DNA of 64,000 nucleotides, taken from assembly GCF_040802235.1 (NCBI RefSeq), contig NC_133157.1:25685501-25749500 (forward strand). The letters are read 5' to 3'. The position numbers were made by a program, and so were the translations under genes. Each line of letters opens with the position of its first letter. Within the stretch, counting starts at the first letter, position 1. Under the pieces are notes generated by a model. That model did not search any database. It was not told where the DNA came from and saw nothing but the letters and a program-made list of their open reading frames with translations. This document shows positions 1 through 13,839 of the stretch, piece after piece. The DNA is from Manis javanica. Lineage: Eukaryota > Chordata > Mammalia > Pholidota > Manidae.

Positions 1-59
1 TTGGGTGTTCTCACCCCCCACATACTTTTTTCAAAATTAAGGTATCATTGATATACAAT
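1..59 (-). repeat. 3' tail of an older L1, left part
   Basis: Positions 42-59 read GTATCATTGATATACAAT, the reverse complement of the L1 3' terminus seen elsewhere in the window. The same 18 bases recur at 2605-2622, and the rest of this L1's 3' UTR follows at 2623-2960. This piece is therefore one end of an element split by a younger L1. The boundary at the left edge of the window is unclear. Confidence 0.7.
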
Positions 60-2604
60 CCTTTTTTTGTGATATCATTAATCTACAATTTTTACTAGAC
101 TCCCCCCATCACCAAGTCCCCCCACATACCCCATTACAGTCACTGTCCATCAGCGTAGTAAGATGCTAGTACTTGTCTTCTCTGTGTTATACTGCCCTCC
201 CCATCCCACCACCCCCTGTTACATTATGTGTGCTAATCATAATGCCCCTTTTTTCCCCTTATCCCTCCCTTCCCACCCACCTCCACCACCACCACCTTTG
301 GTAACTGTTAGTCCATTCTTGGGTTCTGTGAGTCTGCTGCTGTTTTGTTCCTTCAGTTTTTGCTTTGTTCTTATACTCCACAGGTGAGTGAAATAATTTC
401 ATACTTGTCTTTCTCCGCCTGGCTTATTTCACTGAGCATAATACCCTCTAGCTCCATCCATGTTGTTGCAAATGGTAAAAGCTTTTTTCTTCTTATGGCT
501 GAATAATATTCCATTGTGTATATGTACCACTTCTTCTTATCCATTCATCTACTGATGGACACTTAGGTTGCTTCCATTTCTTGGCTATTGTAAATAGTGC
601 TGCAATAAACATAGGGGTGCATGTGTCTTTTTCATACTGGGCTCCAGCATTCTTAGGGTAAATTCCTAGGAGTGGAATTTCTGAGTCAAATGGTATTTCT
701 ATTTTTAGTTTTTTGAGGAACCTCCATACTGCTTTCCACAATGATTGAATTAATCTACATTTTCACCAGCAGTGTAGGAGGGTTCCCCTTTCTCCACAAC
801 CTCACCAACATTTGCTGTTGTTTATCTTTTGGATGGTGGTGATCCTTACAGGTATGAGGTGATATCTCATTGTGGTTTTAATTTGCATTTCTCTGATGAT
901 TAGTGATGTGGAGCATCTTTTCATGTGTCTGTTAGCCATCTGAATTTCTTCTTTGGAGAAGAATCATCTATTCAGCTCCTGTGTCCATTTTTTAATTTGA
1001 TTATTTGCATTTTGTTTGTTGAGGTGTGTGAGCTCTTTATATATTTTGGATGCAAACCCTTTATTGGATCTGTCATTTATGAATATATTCTCCCATACGG
1101 CAGGATGCCATTTTGTTCTATTGGTGGTGTCCTTTGCTGTACAGAAGCTTTTCAGCTTGATATAGTCCCACTTGTTCATTTTTGCTTTTGTTTCCCTTGC
1201 CTGGGAAGATATGTTCATGAAGTTGCTCATGTTTATGTCCAAGAGAGTTTTGCCTATGTTTTTTCTAAGAGTTTTACGGTTTCATGACTTACATTCAGGT
1301 CTTTGATCCATTTCAAATTTACTTTTGTGTATGGGGTTAGACAATGGTCCAGTTTCATTCTCTTATATGTAGCTGTCCAGTTTTACCAACACCAGCTGTT
1401 AAAGAGGCTGTCATATCCCCATTGTATGTTCTTGGCTCCTTTATCATATATTAATTGACTATATATGTTTGGGTTAATATCTGGAAACTCTATTCTGTTT
1501 CACTGGTCTATGGGTCTGTTCTTGTGCCAGTACCAAATTGTTTTGATTACTGTGGCTTTGTAGTAGAGCTTGAAGTTGGGAAGTGAGATTCCCCCCTGCT
1601 TTATTCTTCCTTCTCAGGATTGCTTTGGCTATTAGGGGTCTTTTGTGGTTCCATATGAGTTTTAAAACTATTTGTTTCAGTTCATTGAAGAATGCTGTTG
1701 GTATTTTGATAGGGATTGCATTGAATCTGCAGATTGCTTTAGGCAGGATGGCCATTTTGGCAATATTAATTCTTCCTAGCCAAGAGCATGGGATGAGTTT
1801 CCATTTGTTAGTGTCCTCTTTAATTTCTCTTAAGAGTGTCTTGTAGTTTTCAGGGTATAGGTCTTTCACTTCCTTGGTTAGGTTTATTCCTAGGTATTTT
1901 ATTCTTTTTGAGGCAATTATGAATGGAATTGTTTTCCTGATTTCTCTCTCTGCTAGTTCATCATTAGTGTATAGGAAGGCAACAGATTTCTGTATATTAA
2001 TTTTGTATCCTGCAATTTTGCTGAATTCAGATATTAGTTGTAGTAGTTTTGGAGTTGAGTCCTTAGGGTTTTTTATGTACAATATCATGTCATCTGCAAA
2101 TAGTGACAGTTTGACTTCTTTATCAATCTGGATGCCTTGTATTTCTTTGTTTTGTCTGATTGCCATGGCTAGGACCTTCAGTACTATGTTGAATAACAGT
2201 GGGGAGAGTGGGCATCCCTGTCTTGTTCCCGATCTTAGAGGAAAAGCTTTCAGCTTCTTGCTGTTCAGGATGATGCTGGCTGTGGGTTTGTCATATATAG
2301 CCATTATTATGTTAAGGTAATTGCCCTCTATACCCATTTTGTTGAGAGTTTTTATCATGAATGGATGTTCAATTTTGTCGAATCCTTTTCCGCATCTATG
2401 GAGATGATCATGTGGTGTTTGTGCTTCTTTTTGTTGATGTGGTAGATGATGTTGATGGATTTTCGAATGTTGTACCATCCTTGCATCCCTGAGATGAATC
2501 CCACTTGGTCATGGTGTATGATCCTCTTGATGTATTTTTTTAATTTGGTTTGCTAATATTTTGTTGAGTATTTTTGCATCTCTGTTCATCAGGGATATTG
2601 GTCT
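60..2604 (-). mobile_element. 5'-truncated L1 (3' UTR plus C-terminal part of ORF2)
   Basis: Read on the minus strand this is the 3' half of a LINE-1: reverse transcriptase, ORF2 C-terminal region with its stop near 371-373, a C/T-rich 3' UTR (G-rich in the sense direction) and a poly-A tail seen as T's at about 62-69. It is flanked by an exact 18-bp duplication, GTATCATTGATATACAAT, at 42-59 and 2605-2622, which fixes both ends. The target was itself an L1 3' tail. The element is 5'-truncated inside the reverse transcriptase domain, so it has no promoter, ORF1 or endonuclease and cannot move on its own. It probably lies in an intron of FKTN, in the sense direction relative to that gene. Confidence 0.93.
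1474..2478 (-). pseudogene. L1 ORF2 reverse transcriptase remnant
   Basis: An open frame of about 334 codons on the minus strand carries the L1 reverse transcriptase core. [15 protein letters not shown] sits near residues 83-97, the catalytic FADD tetrad near residues 127-130 (followed by MILY), and then the thumb-like segment with [14 protein letters not shown]. The first roughly 30 residues are out of frame with L1, and the last roughly 40 also look frameshifted, so this is a fragment of the roughly 1,270-residue ORF2 protein and not a working gene. In an intact element ORF2p would nick DNA and copy L1 RNA by target-primed reverse transcription. The family assignment is firm and the inactivity is evident from the truncation. 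Confidence 0.92.
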
Positions 2605-2622
2605 GTATCATTGATATACAAT

Positions 2623-2960
2623 ACAATCTTATGTATTTCACATGAGCAACACTGTGATTTCAACATTCACCCGTATTATCCAGTCCCCCCCTGCACATAC
2701 CCCATTGTAGTCACTGTCCATCAGCGCAGTTAGATGCTAGATTCACTACTTGTCCTCTCCATGCTATACTGCCTTCCCCGTGACCTACCTATATTGGGTG
2801 TGCTAATTATAATACCCTTAATTGCCTTCTCCCTCCCTCCCCACCCTCCCCTTTGGTAACCACTAGTCCCTTCTTGAAGTCTGTGAGTCTGCTGCTATTT
2901 TGTTCCTTCAGTTTTGCTTTGTTGTTATACTCCACAAATGAGTGAAATCATTTAACTCAT
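2623..2960 (-). repeat. Older L1 3' UTR and ORF2 end, right part
   Basis: This is the continuation of the L1 tail interrupted at 59/2605. The text parallels the 3' UTR at about 60-390: CCCATTGTAGTCACTGTCCA, then the C-rich tract, then the segment ending in the inverted ORF2 stop. It is 5'-truncated near 2,960, just inside the end of ORF2. Confidence 0.85.
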
Positions 2961-4394
2961 CTACTCTTGTGATTTTAAATACAATCTATATGCTTGCAAG
3001 TCCCAATTTACATTCCCAACCACACCAGTCCTTTAAAATCCAGGCATATATATCCAACTACCTATTCATCTCCTTTACTTGGATGTCAAATAGACATCTC
3101 AAAGTCAACAAGTACCAAAAAACTCCTGATCTTCACCATTCCTCAAACTTGCTTCTCCCAGTCTTCCCTATAACTCCACAATAGCAATATCCCTTCTTCC
3201 ATAACCAGTGATAGATATTGGAATGCTATTCTCCTGAAGAGCCTGAAAAGCTTTGTAGTCCTTCTGAATATTTACTACTGCAGGCATTTACTGCTACTAG
3301 ATGTGGGCTGAGATCAAAGATAATACCATTTTTTTTATCTTTGCCCTAGTTCTAGCACATAATATCAATCACCCTGTAGTTTTCTAAATCACCTTGCAGT
3401 TCAAGGATGACCTAGAATCATGGTTTTTATGTTGATGACGCTGATCTATAATTTAGTACTGATCAAGGCTATTATTTTGTACTATCCTGCTAACAAATCA
3501 AATTTAATTATACTATAAATCACTTTTATTTGTGAATTTTCTTATTTGTCTAAGAATATCCCACAAAAATTGTTCACTGAACAAATGAGAATGCAATTCC
3601 TATGCAATCAGTAACAAAGTTTACAAAATTCTAGGTTCTCTTTCTTTGTCAGGGGGAATTATATTAGAAAACTGAAGATGCAGCTCTATTTCCCTGAAGT
3701 CTGAGTTCAAAAACACTATACATAAGTGAGATCTTTAAATTTAATGAAAAGCCAAAAAGTTTAAACATTTTGTTCAACAAAACTGAAAAAAATTTTCAAG
3801 TTGGTAGCTCAGCAACTATTAGTCTAACTGCTCCTACTATTTTTAAAAAAGGATTTTTTTCCCTGTTGACACAGAGAAACTACTTGTATTCCTTACAGAT
3901 AGTATTTTGTCTTTATAGTAACAACATAAAAGAGGTATCAATAGTTCCATTAGCATCTGTCCCCTAAATTATAAATATATGGAGGGAAAAAAATCATTTC
4001 TCATTGTTTCTATCATCTTGCCAAAATGCCCGATAAATAGTGTCTTTTAATTAAAAGCTTTTGAATTAATATATTTTTAAATTCCATTTTATAAAATGCC
4101 TAATTACTTGGCTAGGAATAGTTTAATATAATTTCAATATTTTTCAATAAAATAAAAATAACCTTTGGTATTTCAGAACTTAGATGTTATAATTTCTACC
4201 TATTATTAATACTAAACATAAAAAATAAGAACTCTAGTACAGATAATGTAAACTTTACAAGTTTAATAGTATAAAAAGGTTAAGTTTAATTTTGTGCTTT
4301 ATTCTATTCAAAATATTCTATTTGGTTTCATGATGAGGCACTTATTACTAAGTCAGTTTGCATGCCATGGACTCAATAAGCAAACACTATTTAT

Positions 4395-4508
4395 TTATTT
4401 TTTGGTATCATTAATCTACAATTACATTAGCAACGTTATGGTTACTAGTCTCCCCCCACTATCAAGTCCCCACCATATCCCCCATTACAGTCACTGTTCA
4501 TCAAGTAG
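4395..4508 (-). mobile_element. Minimal L1 3'-tail insertion
   Basis: Read on the minus strand this is only the last 100 or so bases of the local L1: AACAGTGACTGTAATGGGGG, the G-rich tract, then the terminus ending in GATTAATGATACC and a poly-A tail (T's on plus at about 4,395-4,403). A degenerate repeat, ACACTATTTAT at 4384-4394 against ATACTATTTTT at 4509-4519, may be the target duplication. The 5' truncation point is close to that of the copies at 21,628 and 47,803. Confidence 0.8.
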
Positions 4509-4544
4509 ATACTATTTTTAATTATGATACTGAAGATGACAATA

Positions 4545-4800
4545 ACAATAGTTCATATTTACTTATCTCTTTCTATATGACAAGCACTGTCCAAATGCTT
4601 TAGCTGTATTACCTCATTTAAGTTTCACAAGTCTACTAGGTGATACTGTCATTGTTCCCATTTTGTAGATGAGGAAAGAGAGGCCTTTACAAGTTAAGTA
4701 ATTTACTCAAGACCCCACAGCTAATATACAGGACAGATGAAGTTTAATCCTAGGCTGGAGTTTGTGCTCTTAACTAAGTTACATTGCATCCAGGTGAAAG
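4545..4800 (-). repeat. MIR SINE
   Basis: The plus strand shows the reverse complement of the MIR core and 3' part: a segment like CCCATTTTGTAGATGAGGAA, then a decayed AAGTTAAGTAATTTACTCAAG, CCACAGCTAA and GTGCTCTTAACTA. The order matches an inverted MIR. It is ancient and not mobile. Confidence 0.85.
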
Positions 4801-5369
4801 GGTCAAGACAGTAGGTATTCACAGGAATTTAACATATAATTAAGAAGGGATTTTTTAATTAATGGGGGAATTCAGTAAGTGAAAATGGGACAACTGATCA
4901 ACCATTTGGGAAAAATCTCATACCTAATACTAAAATAAATTCTATTTAGTCAAAAAAATTTAAACATAAAGTAATATTTGATGAAAACATAGGTGAATAT
5001 TTCTACAATCTTGAGCTACTTATGACATAAAAAACAGATACCCTAAGGAAAAAAGATTTTGACATCTTTTACCTAGAAATTAAATACTAATGAATTAAGG
5101 GAGAACTTCATGAAAATAAAGTTAAAAAGCAAATTAATAAACTGGAAGAAATATTTGAAATACAGATGATAAAGATTTAATATCTTTAAAACTATACAGC
5201 TACAGAAAAAGACATCACTAGGAAAATATGTGAATATGAATAAAAAGAAATAAAAAAGAACCAATGAACAAATGGAAACATATTTAACCCCATTAATAAT
5301 CAAAGAAATTACCTCTAATGGAGTTTAATCTTTCAGCTTTTGAACATCAGAACACTAAAAATATAAAAA

Positions 5370-5545
5370 ACAAAAGTTCTGGGGTAGACTCCCCAGGTTT
5401 AAATTCTATCTCCCCCATTTAATAATTGTGTGACCTTGGAAAGTCAATAAATCTCTCCAAATCTCAGTTTTTCCTTTGGGAAAAGGGAACAGCAGGATCT
5501 ACTAAATTTGTTGTTATAAGTATTAAAAGTATGCAAAGCCTATAA
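5370..5545 (+). repeat. MIR SINE fragment
   Basis: The MIR order is visible on plus: a decayed segment like AGACTCCCCAGGTTTAAATTC, then TGTGTGACCTTGG, then TCTCAGTTTTTCC. It is diverged and partial. Confidence 0.7.
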
Positions 5546-7302
5546 GCACACCAAAAAAGGTTGACTGCTATAACACACACAGTGGGTAAGTTGACCCAAT
5601 ACCCAGTCCCAAATCCCTTCTGCAGTTCTCTATTATAGAGGCTAAAAAAGCTAAAGAAAAACACTAATCGTAAAAACCTTTCTTTCCCAGATTCTGTTAT
5701 GGCTGGGAGTCTGTTGGCTAATGTCACAAAAGTAGAAGCCTGCTAGAATGCACTATTTCTTCTTCCAATCTTGATTGTAGCACAAGGACAATGTTAAGAG
5801 AATTTTAGAAGCTCTGGGCTTAAAGGAATAAGAGACAAACAACCCCCTATTTATTTAAGCTACTATTAGCCAAAATAATCTCTCCCTGATATGGATGCCA
5901 TTACTATTGCTACTATTGCTATTATTCATATTTGAAAAGGTTAAAGGAAATCAGGCACTCTACTTATCCTTACTAAAGTTAACACTGCAACATATAAAAA
6001 AAAATGTTAATGTACATATTAGACCTAGAAACTCCACACTAGGACTTTATCCTAAGAAAATAATCAGGAAAGGGTTTAAGACGTCACACAAAAGACATTC
6101 AATGGATAAACACCAAGGATAGGTAATAACCTCAGCACTTGTCAATTATTTTTAAAATAATATAGCCTGGAAAGAATGGGGCTAGGCACAACTGTCAGCC
6201 CTGCATGTTAGAAATAGGGTGATTTGGGTAGGTAAGTTATCTAGTATCTCTTTTAGAGCTTTGGTTTACTTGTCTGTAAAATGAGGTCTGGCAACTCCAT
6301 GTAACAATGCTGCACAAATAAAACTACCCCAATCTTAAAAACTTATAAGCATTTATTTTCTCCTTCACAGATCTGTGAGTCAGCTGGGCAGCTAGCTTTG
6401 ATCTGCTCCCTATACCTCATTTAGGAGTCAGGCTGGAGGGGCAGCACCTACCCAGGGCATACTTTCCTCCTAGCAGGTCAGAGGAGCACAAAGGGCAAGT
6501 CTTATCATTAACAGCCCACTGGAAATCTCTGCATATGTCTATAATATCCCACCAGCCAAAGTAGGTCTCCTGGTTGAGGGCAGGGAAATATCCTCTCCTT
6601 TAGTGGAAGGGAGAGGGAAGTAACTACTTCTGCAGAATAGTTCCAATGATCAAACGAGGATAAAAAATAAAAACAAAAAATTATATTTTTTTCCCAGGTG
6701 GTTTTAGGGTTAAATTAAGCATGGAAAGCATCTAGCATAGTCCCCAGTAATGGTAGTCATTATTAAATTGATTCTGGTGGGAGTGTTTGACAACTTTTCA
6801 CAATTCAGCAGTAATTTCTCGGTTTTGGAATTTCTTATCTGGACCACAGAAGTATATTCTGTGTCATCTTCCAAAGTTATTAGTTTTAAAACCATCATCT
6901 CTACATCTTTATGCCTACAGATTTATAATAAAGGTAAGTTATACCCTTATACTTCCCTGGTAGATACTAAATTAAAATATACTTTGTATTAAGATAAACT
7001 AATATTGAAATTTTATCTAATTTTTAAAATTTTATTTATCAAATATTTGTCACTGAGTTCTTTCCAATAAAGGGGGATCTGTTTAGAAGAACAACAATTT
7101 TTACGTATCTGTATTCAAAAATGTCAACAGATTAACATCACTGAAACTTGGCAACTTTGATGTTTAGTGTATTACTACAAAAACAATTTACTGCAATTCT
7201 GATTTGCTTGCCACATGCCACAAAGATGAAAATTCCAGAAATACTTCTGCAAGAGTTTGGAACACTGATTAATTTTATGTACTGCAAAAGGCAAGTATGT
7301 TA

Positions 7303-7563
<261 letters not shown>

Positions 7564-7784
7564 CTAAAGAGACAAAAAATTATTTTTAGTTTTTCACCTC
7601 TCATAATCAGCAGAAGTACAAAGCAAAGCTATCTAAGGTTCTACTGAACATTCCTTGATTTGGTCATTTCCTATCCTAAAGACATGACAGCAAACATGAC
7701 AGAATAGAAATGTTTATCATGGCATTCTTTACAGTTGCAAATAACAGGAAACAAAAATGGGGTATCAATAAAAACTGACCAACA

Positions 7785-7905
7785 GACATTGGGGGGGCTT
7801 CTCCCCCAGAGTTTCTGATTCAGCAGATCTGATGTGGGGCCCTTGGAACTTGCTCCTGGCAAGTTCCCAGGCAATGCTGATGCTTCCAACCACACTAAGA
7901 AACAC
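7785..7905 (-). repeat. MER5-like hAT DNA-transposon fragment
   Basis: The plus strand reads the reverse complement of the MER5 interior: AGAGTTTCTGATTCAGCAGA, GGGGCCC, CTTGC and AGGCAATGCTGATGC. It is a non-autonomous hAT-Charlie relic about 120 bases long with no coding capacity. Confidence 0.7.
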
Positions 7906-10734
7906 TTCCACAGATAAACTGAGAAAGTTTTAGTCAAGAAGCATCATCTGAATGACAAATGCTGCTTTTTGTGAGTTAGCACATGGTCATTTTTATAAAC
8001 ATTCCATGTTTCCAGTTTTTGTCAACTGTAAAGAAAGCCATGATAGAATTTTTGTTCTTTCTTTAGGACAAAAAATTAAATATAGTTATCTCCTCTTCAC
8101 TGTTTTAGTTAAACATATTTAGTTCCCCAAGTGTTTATGTTTATTCCTTACAATATACTAACACCTCTATTACTGAATAGGTAAAAAACAAGATGAAATC
8201 AGCCAATTTATACTACCTCCTGCCTTCTCCTCTTTTAATCCTAACTTTTATTAGTTACTTCTACATTGTTACAGTTCTATTATATTCTGTAACTACAGAT
8301 TTCAGTTATTTTGGTCTTATGCCTTCTCTATGTTCCTCGTTCTATTGCTCAGTCATCTCTGTTCATCTACTGGATGGCTGGTATTTATCTTCTTGAAGTT
8401 TATCAAAAAGAACTTAGGGGCACTATTTTCTTCAGTTCTTGCATTGTTCAAAAACAATTTTCAATTGATAGTTTGGCCTTTAGGTCACACTTCCTTTCCC
8501 CTGGTGACTTGTATCACTGTCCCATAATGCTAAATATTTCCTTAAAATATCTGGTCCTTCTTCCAGTACTCCCCTACACACTGCTCTTATGAATGGGATG
8601 AGCAAAGGCCACATTCTTTACCTTTGAAATTCAGTTTTTAAAAACTAGGTTATATAATGATATTGATTACATATTAATTTTCTTCATTATATGCTCTTTC
8701 AATGTAGAATCAAGACTTCTTTTCTTAGAGGAAAATTTTCTTAAGTTAAATGTTTGAGTATTTTTCTGTTCGAATGTTGAATTCTCTATTTCCAGTACTA
8801 CAATCAAGTATTTGTTTCATCTCCTTTCATTCCCATTTCACTTTGTTCAGCTCTCAGAAGTCTGTCATCATATCCTTTACTAAGTTTTCAACCATGTTAA
8901 TTCTCCTTTTGCTTCCAATGTGGTCTTTTATTTCTCTAATTTTATTTTTTGCTTTTCTTTCTTGAGCTCTACCAGATGATGATTCCCCAAATATTGCTGT
9001 CATACTATTTCTTCCTAAGCCAACTAACTTTGTCTATTATTTTAAAGAAGTAATTGTTAGGCCAGCACAGTTTTCTCATAGGTTCTCTGTCACTTGTTTT
9101 CCTGTCTTTTTAAAAATCCTTTCTTCTTGAAGCATTTTTTTTGTGTAGATACTATGTGCATTTCCTTTTTAGTATTATTTATCTTGAATTACATGAACTC
9201 TGCTCAGTTCAGTTACTTGCAAGAGGATTATGGAAGGAAAAAACAAGACTCTGTTCCGGCCTGGAAAACAGTCTTCTGGTATACAAGAAACCTCTTACAT
9301 GACAGTGTTGTATGCATCTGTGTGGGTGGGAGAGACAGAGAGAATGTGTGTAAGAAGCAAGAGAAAGTTGTTTAGCCTTTACTTCTTGCCTCACCAAGAG
9401 AGTGCCTCCTGCAAAGATGGTGTATGTATGTGCTTTCTCATTTGCTCTCTTTTCCTGTAGTCCATGTCGCTAAACAATCCAAGGAAGCACCCACTGCCTT
9501 CCTGCACCCTGAGCCCACTGTAAACAGATCTCTCATTGCTCTACCAGCTCTGAAATCTCCTCCTCTCAGAGTTCTCCCTTAACCTCTTCCTGCTTACATT
9601 TGACAACCATTTCTCAAATATTTTGGTTTGTGGTTATTATAGGGCTTCTAGTCTCATCACCAATACAACTATATCTGTCTCTCATTCTCCTTGTTGTTTC
9701 AGGGTAATTTCAGATAGAAGAAGGCACAAATGCATTTACTCTGCCAACTCAAAATCAGAAGTCTTGGTATGGGGTTTTAAACCAATCCACATGAGCTTCC
9801 AGAGCCAAAGCCTATATATACAAAGCAGAAGCTATGAAACAAACACTTAAGAGAAATCAAAACAACAATGATGTGATCAATCCACTTGATTTACAGAAAA
9901 TGTATAAAGCAATGATAACTGAATAAATCATGATCATGTTCTAGCTCCTGTGAAAACCAGCAACATAAAGCATTGATGATGGTACTAGTTTTTGCTGTCA
10001 GCTAAGACCTGCTAAAATAAAACAATTCCATACTCTGATAACAGCAGCTCACCAGATAGTAAGAATACCCTCATTTTAAATATTTCAGCCCAGTTTATTG
10101 CAGGTGTATTGAATAGTGCATCAACATATTGTATACTTATTCCTAGTAGAATCTAAACATTCATAGTGTACCATGGCTCAGCCTCTTCTGAACTTGAATT
10201 AACAAATGGAAAGCATAAAAGGCCTACATAGGCCTTTTATCACACAAAGATAAAGTCCAAATTAACATCTTGTTGTCTCTTTGGACCCATCTCTAATCTA
10301 CTATTACATCTTAAAATAAAATAAACCTGCAAATTTATAATCAACTATTTAAGTACACTTATATTATCAAGATGACATCCAATTACCTTATTTATTTTCT
10401 ATAAATGCCAAGGCAATTCAATTGCAAAGAAGGAATATTGGCCTGTCAAAACATTCCTTTCTGCTAGCACTCTCCCATTAGGAATGCAGTTTCCACTTTA
10501 AAATGAATATGATATTTATATATAAAAAAAAAGAGGCCAAGGATCATTGATTTTAGCTCTAAAATATCTCTGGTATCAACTCCTCATATCTTCACTGTCA
10601 CTCTAATTTAGACTCTAATTGTACCTGATGTCCTAATTTTAACTGATGTCTCCATTTTCTACCTACCCCTAATCTTATGTATACATTGGCAGACATACCA
10701 AGTTGCTGACAGATGAATCAAGTTAGGCCATGGT

Positions 10735-11000
10735 CAAAATTTTTCAATAGTTCTCTAACACCTACAAATAAAATTCAAATTCCATACAGTGGCATTTATG
10801 GGTATTTACAATCTGACTGACCACAGGCAAATTTTCTAGGCTTTCTCCCACTTCTCACCCTATGGTTTTTGCCCAAGTATCCTCAAATACACACCACCCT
10901 TTCCTGCCTCTACTTTTGCTCATTCCCTCTTGTCTGAAATGCCCTCCTCCATTTCCATGAATCCAGCTGTTCTTTTCTTTTCCTTTCACTGCTAACTTCT
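10735..11000 (+). repeat. L2 LINE 3' fragment
   Basis: The order matches the L2 3' region: AAAATTCAAATTCC, a decayed block in the place of the L2 CATGATCTGGCCCC segment, ACCACCCTTTCCTGCC, then TTCCCTCTTGTCTGAAATGC and CCCTCCTCCATTTCC. It is old and diverged. Confidence 0.6.
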
Positions 11001-11869
11001 CACAAGTGTCAATAGTGTGAAAAGTAAAGGTCAGACTGCAAGGGGTTAAGAAGTCTGTAGATAAAGCCTCTTTATCTACTTACCACTCATTCTCTTCTTC
11101 ACCCTTTGTCTCTACCTCTACATGCTGACACTTGAAGATAAAAAAAAATACATATTAGTCTCTCCATTTAATGCTACAGAAAACCACTAAATATTATAGT
11201 GACTCCTTTCCCAAAGATCATGCAGTGATGAGGTTTTGGAAACTGTCTGAAATGACAGACCTAGATAAACAAAGGCTAGGTAATAAAGGAAATGAAGATA
11301 TGAGGGCTAGTATGACTAGTATGTCAGGGGCAAAGAAAAAGGGTGAAGGAAATGGTATTGGCTAATATGCCTGCTATTCTGTGCTTAATATAAAATCTGG
11401 ATGGATGTTCTCTTTACATCCTCTTAACCATTTTATTAGGTATACTTCCCATTATCTACTGGCTAATTACTACTTATAAATATTCCAGCAGACTGCTGGA
11501 TATGTCCTCCTGAACATTCCTCTAGGACCTAAAACAAATTGCTGACCACCCTCAAATCAGAGCTCTTTCAGACTGGCCCCTCTATTCTGTTAATGGTTGA
11601 TATCCCTGTTTTGCTCAATTATTTATGTTCAAAATAAAATCATTTTTGTGGTTCTAACTCCCCATCTAACCAGTCAACAAACTATATATATATTCTTCAG
11701 TGCCTCTAAATGCTGTCATTTCTTTTCCATTTCCAGTATAGTTAGCCTAATTTAAAGGCCCTCTGCTTATATAGAAAACCCCCTATATGAATACTCTGCT
11801 ACTAGGCTTTCTTCCAAATAGCCATGCACCTTAGGGACCAAAGTCCAATTATTTCTATAGTATAACTTT

Positions 11870-12020
11870 GTGTCAGTTCCCCTGCTTTATGGCCTTCTAG
11901 AGCTTTCTTAGCACTACTCCCTGTATGAACCCACTGGTACAGTGGTGTCTCCTCTGGGAGCCTTTGCCTATGCTATTCCTTCCATTTACAATGCCTTCTC
12001 CTCCCATCCTCAGCCCCTCA
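11870..12020 (+). repeat. L2 LINE fragment
   Basis: Segments like CCTTTGCCTATGCTATTCCT and ACAATGCCTTCTCCTCCCAT match the conserved L2 3' region. It sits directly beside the MIR at 12,030, an arrangement common for these two old families, since MIR uses L2 machinery. Confidence 0.55.
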
Positions 12021-12029
12021 CTATCTACT

Positions 12030-12275
12030 GAGTAGTCAAGAGTACAGGTCCTAAAGACAGACTGCTGTATTCAGATACTGCTCTGCCACTTGCAGCCTAT
12101 ATGACCTTGGGCAGGTTATATAATCTCTCTATGCCTCCATCTTTAAAATGGATCTATAATTGTACTTGACTCACAGGGTTGTTCTAAGGATTAAACAAAT
12201 TAATACATATAAAGCACTGAATATCACCTAACATGATAAATATATACAATAAAATGCTAGCAATAATTAACAATA
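12030..12275 (+). repeat. MIR SINE, nearly full length
   Basis: In order: a start like GAGTACAGGTCCTAAAGAC, then TACTGCTCTGCCACTTGC, TATGACCTTGGGCAGGTTA, TCTATGCCTCCATCTTTAAAATG, CAGGGTTGTTCTAAGGATTA, and a tail like AAGCACTGAATATCACC. This is the classic MIR layout in plus orientation. Confidence 0.88.
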
Positions 12276-13839
12276 GTCATCTTAAAGGTCTACTAGTAGT
12301 TCCCTCTGCTCTCAAAGTCCCTGCCCCATATACTCTCACAGCACTGTAAAGTTGTACTAATTTTGTTTTTTTGCTGTCAGTCTTACAGTTCCTTGAGACA
12401 GGATGCTATCATACACGTTTCCCTGTTCCCCAGGATTCCATATTCCATATTCTTGCACAGTGAACTTCAAGCACGTAGACTTAAAAGGCAGCTTTATACA
12501 TACAATGGATCTCTGTTGCCCCTGCAGAGCTGCGCGTGCCCAGGAAATTACAAAAGTATTTGAGATGGGAATTGAATGAAAGCAGCTGCAAGGTGAAGAG
12601 TGACACCCAGAGTTTATGTCACACAGGACAGTTTGGTCTGTTGCTTCATTCCTTCTTCCATTAAGTTCACAAATACTACTGCACCCTGTGTGTGAGACCC
12701 TGGGCTAGCTGCGGGCTGCTCCCTGTCAGAAGACTACAGAGTATAAGTAATAGATGACGGTTATTTCAAAGGCAGCAGGAACTTGAGGGAACAAGGATTT
12801 CTTCTAACCCAAATGTTATGTACATAAGTTATTTGGTGGATTCATTTAAGAGCTACCTTAGGTGACATACACATCAGAGTAAGAACGTGGCTGTCTTTGG
12901 GTTGGGAGGAGTGCAGCTGCTCTTCTTTTTCTTTTGTTTACCCTATGTGAACATCAGTTGATTTTCTAATTTAAAAAGTAAGTTTTTTTAGAAAACTATA
13001 AAAAGTCTTTTCCAATTCTGTGGGTCAATTAACAAATATCATTTACTACAGCCCACACATTCTAAGATTTATGTTAATACCTTCCCATTTTTGGAGTAAC
13101 AGAACGGTGTTAAGCCAAGTTCTTTTTAACTGAGTAGTCTTCCCCTCAAGAATGCAAGTACCACTTTTTAAATCCATGTTAACAAATCACTTCAAGTAAA
13201 TTCTACCAATTTTTATATATAAAATATATATATAATAATTTATACTGTACCTCAGCAACACTGGATTATTAATATATCTAATTTGAACAGAGATTTTTAA
13301 ATATAATTTTTGATAGAAAGAAAACATGTTTCATTGTTCCAATGAGTATCCTTTGGACATGAGTCATTCTTCTATTAGACCTATGTTCATGACCTATGTT
13401 CATTAGCCCATTTTTAAATTGGGGTATATACCTTTAAAACATTAACTTGTATTAATTTGTTTCCATTAAAAAATCTTAAGATTATTAAAAAGAAGAATGC
13501 AAGTACCTACTTGCTGGCTTAAGGATATTTGGACATTGATCTTAGTAAAACTGTAAAACTAACAGAATCAAACACAGGGCTCAGAGTGTGGCACATACTT
13601 AGTACAACATATTAAGTATGAATATATATACATATTTAAATGAACAAATATCCACTAAAATATCAATAGTGATTACCTCTAGATGGTGGGAGATGGGGTG
13701 ATTTTTATGTTTTTCTTTAAGCTTTTCTACATTGTCTCAATATTTTTATAATAAGCATAAATTATTTTCATAAACACAATAAAATTCTTCATAAAAACAG
13801 ATAATGGGTAGTAGTTGTGGCTTAATAATTGCCACGTTT

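Noticed and set aside
6710-6898. Minus-strand 62-codon frame considered as the next FKTN exon
   Set aside because: It does not match fukutin, and known gene structure places that exon further downstream.
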